From Neobacillus piezotolerans (GTDB lineage Bacteria > Bacillota > Bacilli > Bacillales > Cytobacillaceae): 64,000 bases of DNA. Below, one piece after another: positions 61,501 to 64,000 of the stretch (within the stretch, counting starts at the first letter, position 1; every line of letters begins with the position of its first letter). Location: positions 1 through 64,000 of the forward strand of contig NZ_QNQT01000008.1 in assembly GCF_003362805.1 (NCBI RefSeq), read 5' to 3'. Both the position numbers and the translations under genes were made by a program. The notes under the pieces were generated by a model, which ran no database searches, was not told the origin of the DNA, and saw nothing but the letters and a program-made list of their open reading frames with translations.

Positions 61501-62103
61501 TTGGAATTGATTATCATACGCCACGGTGAATCAGAAGCTGATCTTTTAGGAGTTCATGAAGGAAGGGCTGATTTTCCATTGACCGATTACGGCAGGGAGC
61601 AGGCTGGGAAAATGGCTGCTTATATCGCGGCGAAATGGAAGCCGGATATCATCTTGGCTAGCACGCTGAAACGCGCATGGGAAACGGCCCAATTTTTACA
61701 AAAAGCAACTGGTTGCGAATTAGTAGCGGAAACCGATCTTATGGAGTTTAATAACGGGGTGCTCGCCGGGCTGCCAAGGGAGGTTGCCGCGACGAAATAT
61801 CCACTTCCTCCGGGAGGGCGCCCGCCGCATATCCCAATCGATGGCGGTGAATCAGAGCTTGAATTCCGGTTCAGGGCAGAAGCGGTTTTTCAAAAAATTC
61901 TTCATGAACAGCCAACTGACGGACGGATTGCCATCGTTTCTCACGGTGGGATGATTTCGAAACTCATCAATGCGTTTCTTGGGCTTCCTGTGGCCAATGA
62001 AACGATTTTTCCAACGGGGGACACGGGATTCCATGTGCTCCAAACTAAGAACGGCAGGAAGATGATCCGTATACTAAACAGTCAAGTCCATCTTGAAAGC
62101 TAA
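61501..62103 (+). CDS. Histidine phosphatase superfamily protein (PhoE/GpmB-like)
   Basis: This 200-residue cytoplasmic phosphatase has the catalytic RHGES at residues 7-11, LTDYGREQA, and the second histidine in AIVSHGGMISKL. It transfers phosphate to histidine; the substrate is unknown. TTG 61501 follows AGGGGG at about 10 nt. It comes 29 bp after the small membrane gene and may belong to the same unit, which ends in the hairpin at 62205. Confidence 0.9.
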   Translation: MELIIIRHGESEADLLGVHEGRADFPLTDYGREQAGKMAAYIAAKWKPDIILASTLKRAWETAQFLQKATGCELVAETDLMEFNNGVLAGLPREVAATKYPLPPGGRPPHIPIDGGESELEFRFRAEAVFQKILHEQPTDGRIAIVSHGGMISKLINAFLGLPVANETIFPTGDTGFHVLQTKNGRKMIRILNSQVHLES

Positions 62104-62204
62104 ATTGGGAGAGTGGGGCACAGGCACGTTCCAGGCGAAAAAATAAGGCTGAGATGGGTACATTGAAAAAGCCCTTGAACTGATAAAATATTTACAACTT
62201 ATTT

Positions 62205-62243
62205 AAAGCCATCCAGCCCTTATTTCGTTGGATGGTTTTTTTG
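62205..62243 (+). terminator. Intrinsic terminator of the phosphatase unit
   Basis: CCATCCA (62209-62215) pairs with TGGATGG (62229-62235), loop of 13 nt, followed by seven T residues. Confidence 0.8.
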
Positions 62244-62301
62244 TTTGCTTAGTTTTCCGGAAGGAGGTTAAGTGAGAGCGATTGGGCAATAACCGGTAAA
62301 G

Positions 62302-62360
62302 GTGTCACTCAAATCCCGTTGAGTGACAAAGGTTTTCCGGAAATCCAAAAAGGTGTCACT
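62302..62360. repeat. 51-bp repeat element, about 1.5 units, with perfect hairpin
   Basis: TGTCACTCAA (62303-62312) pairs perfectly with TTGAGTGACA (62319-62328) across 6 nt, and TGTCAC recurs at 62354, 51 bp later. TGTCACTCAAA and CCGGAAA are shared with the array at 29384, so it is a relative or a minimal copy. It begins 59 bp after a terminator. Confidence 0.8.
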
Positions 62361-62436
62361 CAAATCATGTTCTGGCCCAACCACATCCTATGGGGGACCA
62401 CAACAAGCAGATATTAGTAAAAAATAACAATCCTCA

Positions 62437-62482
62437 TTGACGGCTAACAACTGTTATCCTATAATCGAGCTAACAGTTGTTA
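62437..62482 (+). promoter_or_regulatory. TetR operator/promoter
   Basis: TTGACG (62437-62442) and TATAAT (62460-62465) are 17 bp apart. Perfect inverted arms TAACAACTGTTA (62445-62456) and TAACAGTTGTTA (62471-62482) flank the -10 box. The TetR-family gene starts 25 bp later, so autorepression of the regulator-hydrolase operon is the simplest reading. Confidence 0.85.
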
Positions 62483-62506
62483 TCTTACTAGCTGCAAGGA
62501 GTAAAA

Positions 62507-63166
62507 ATGATGATAAAGGACCAAGAGATTGAGCAATTCCTTGATAAGGACCTAAAACCGATTATGAATGCAACAAAAAATAAGATTTTGCATGTGGCGA
62601 TCGATCTTTATTCCCAGAGGGGTTACCGTGGAGTGTCAATTCGCCAAATAACCGGCGAGGTGGGGATTAAGGAAAGCTCGTTGTATAAGCACTTTCAAAA
62701 TAAAGGCGAAATCCTTGATACGATATTCGCGAATTTTGAAGTGGAAGTCGTAAAAATCCTTCCTCCCGAAGATCGAATCGAACAGATTGCCGGATTGATG
62801 GATCCACGCGGCGTCCTTGAACGCGGACTGCAAAATTTTATGAACCACATCAACAACCTCACAATGCGAAAAATCTGGCGGATCATTTACAATGAGCTGT
62901 TTTCCGATCCACGGGCAAGGGCGATTTACTTTGAGACCATTATCAACCAGACGATTGATCGAGTTGGAGTGATTTTTCAAAAGATGATTGTTCTCGGCAA
63001 GCTCCCTAATCAGGAGGATGGGCAAATGCTTTCGGCGGAATACCATTATCCGGTTTTCGCGCTTGTCATGGAATACAATGTGCTGAAATTCGAGGGGAAA
63101 TCAACAGAGGAAATTGAAAAGCGGCTTAAGGGGCATATCGATTTTTTCATAAAAGCAGTATCTTGA
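62507..63166 (+). CDS. TetR/AcrR-family transcriptional regulator
   Basis: This 219-residue repressor has the TetR helix-turn-helix at about residues 22-70 (KILHVAIDLYSQRGYRGVSIRQITGEVGIKESSLYKHF) and a C-terminal ligand domain of helices. AAGGAG lies 5-6 nt before ATG 62507. It probably represses itself and the hydrolase gene 25 bp downstream by binding the inverted repeat over the promoter. The ligand is unknown; a substrate of the hydrolase is likely. Confidence 0.92.
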   Translation: MMIKDQEIEQFLDKDLKPIMNATKNKILHVAIDLYSQRGYRGVSIRQITGEVGIKESSLYKHFQNKGEILDTIFANFEVEVVKILPPEDRIEQIAGLMDPRGVLERGLQNFMNHINNLTMRKIWRIIYNELFSDPRARAIYFETIINQTIDRVGVIFQKMIVLGKLPNQEDGQMLSAEYHYPVFALVMEYNVLKFEGKSTEEIEKRLKGHIDFFIKAVS

Positions 63167-63191
63167 GCATGGTCCAAAGGGGGAAATGGGG

Positions 63192-64000
63192 ATGGCGGGA
63201 ATTTTTACAAAAAAAGCGGATTTTGAAATTTCATCAAGAGGAATCAGTTCGGTGGAAAAAATAAAAATAGGTGGATTGGCGCAATCGATTTTGATTCAGG
63301 GCCAGGATAAAGAAAACCCGGTCCTGCTCGTTATCCATGGCGGGCCATCGCTGCCGCTTCCAGGTGTATCATCAAGGGGAAGGGATTACACAATCGTTAC
63401 AAATACAAAGGAATTGGTCCGGCACTTCAACGTCGTGTTCTGGGATCAGCGGGGAACAGGAAAATCCTACTACCCGGACATTCCGCAGGAAACAATGAGC
63501 CTCGCTCGGTTTGTTGAGGACACAAATGAGGTTACGGATTATCTGAGGAGCCGGTTCGGCGTCGAAAAAATCTTTCTGGCAGGCCATTCATGGGGATCGA
63601 CGGTCGCTCTTACCCTTGCCTCCACACGCCCGGAGAAATTCTATTCCTATGTCGGTTTGTCCCAAATTGTCAGCTGGACGGAAAATGACCGGCTGGCGCT
63701 CAACTGGCTAAGAGAAGAAGCGAAACGCCGCGGAAATAAAAAAGCACTAAAACAACTCGAGTCCGTCGGGGAGCCGCCGTTTCTGGAAAGCTTTGAGCAA
63801 TGGGCTGTCATCCGCCAGTGGCAGCAAAGATTCAACACGCTCATTTATACAGACGAGGAAATCAAGCATCCGGGCCTCATCAGGCTCACTTTTTCCATGT
63901 TCCAATCCCCGGATTATACGTTAAAGGATATTTACAATACGTTTGCCAAAGGCTTTAAGCTTGTCTACCACCAGGCGTTCATCGAAGAACTGGCCACGAA
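63192..64000 (+). CDS. Alpha/beta hydrolase, C-terminus cut by window edge
   Basis: At least 269 residues are present, open to the end. The alpha/beta hydrolase fold is shown by the oxyanion motif VIHGGPS near residues 54-60, FWDQRGTGKS near 88-97, and the nucleophile elbow GHSWGS with Ser133. This pattern is that of proline iminopeptidase-like hydrolases. ATG 63192 has AAAGGGGGAAA upstream. It is the second gene of the TetR operon and could degrade the TetR ligand. Confidence 0.9.
   Translation, partial: MAGIFTKKADFEISSRGISSVEKIKIGGLAQSILIQGQDKENPVLLVIHGGPSLPLPGVSSRGRDYTIVTNTKELVRHFNVVFWDQRGTGKSYYPDIPQETMSLARFVEDTNEVTDYLRSRFGVEKIFLAGHSWGSTVALTLASTRPEKFYSYVGLSQIVSWTENDRLALNWLREEAKRRGNKKALKQLESVGEPPFLESFEQWAVIRQWQQRFNTLIYTDEEIKHPGLIRLTFSMFQSPDYTLKDIYNTFAKGFKLVYHQAFIEELAT

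Overview
The window is chromosomal DNA from an endospore-forming member of the Bacillaceae (Bacillus sensu lato). The evidence is an alpha/beta-type small acid-soluble spore protein, strong AAGGAGG-type ribosome binding sites with ATG, GTG and TTG starts, a preQ1-I riboswitch ahead of queCDE, a near-consensus CcpA cre box, an LtaS-type lipoteichoic acid enzyme and many U-tailed intrinsic terminators. I see no rRNA, tRNA, transposase, prophage module or CRISPR array. The species cannot be named from this alone.

Layout. 1-7520: mixed accessory genes (a NERD-nuclease/UvrD-type helicase, an FMN reductase divergent from a pirin with a striking three-fold operator between them, unknown proteins and a RecF/ABC-like ATPase). 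7720-9744: preQ1 riboswitch and queuosine genes queC-queD-queE, with no queF after them. 9925-11921: an acetyltransferase, a VOC protein and a CBS protein. 12569-16693: a 1374-residue secreted subtilase. 16908-21588: small secreted, membrane and housekeeping genes. 22136-29172: a complete sialic-acid catabolic operon (nanA, solute-binding lipoprotein, two permeases, nanE, a ROK kinase, an RpiR regulator) under a cre box. 30198-39317: a 3039-residue secreted subtilase carrying a beta-propeller and five copies of a roughly 376-residue module. 39769-42690: a spore protein, a LysM/SleB hydrolase and a DedA protein fused to a decayed PAP2 domain. 42950-47262: five tandem paralogues of an unknown membrane-anchored protein, at least one and probably two of which start at ATT. 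48018-49738: two half-size DMT transporters flanking a Crp/Fnr regulator. 49860-64000: nucleotidase, EamA transporter, a shortened MFS protein, GNATs, a CGNR regulator, ankyrin lipoprotein, LTA synthase-like enzyme, S66 peptidase, PPOX protein, phosphatase, and a TetR regulator with its own operator next to an alpha/beta hydrolase that runs off the end.

The most unusual feature is not a gene. Six intergenic arrays of short tandem repeats lie at 21657-21830, 29384-29945, 39441-39629, 42773-42835, 50617-50803 and 62302-62360. Three have a period of 51-52 bp and place a hairpin at each unit junction although their sequences differ. Two have a period of exactly 21 bp (two DNA turns) with T-tracts in phase. 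Five of the six begin 10-212 bp beyond the intrinsic terminator of the preceding plus-strand gene. A fixed geometry with changing sequence suggests a genome-wide class of structured intergenic elements. This is the best candidate here for something undescribed. The second is the paralogue array with non-canonical start codons.
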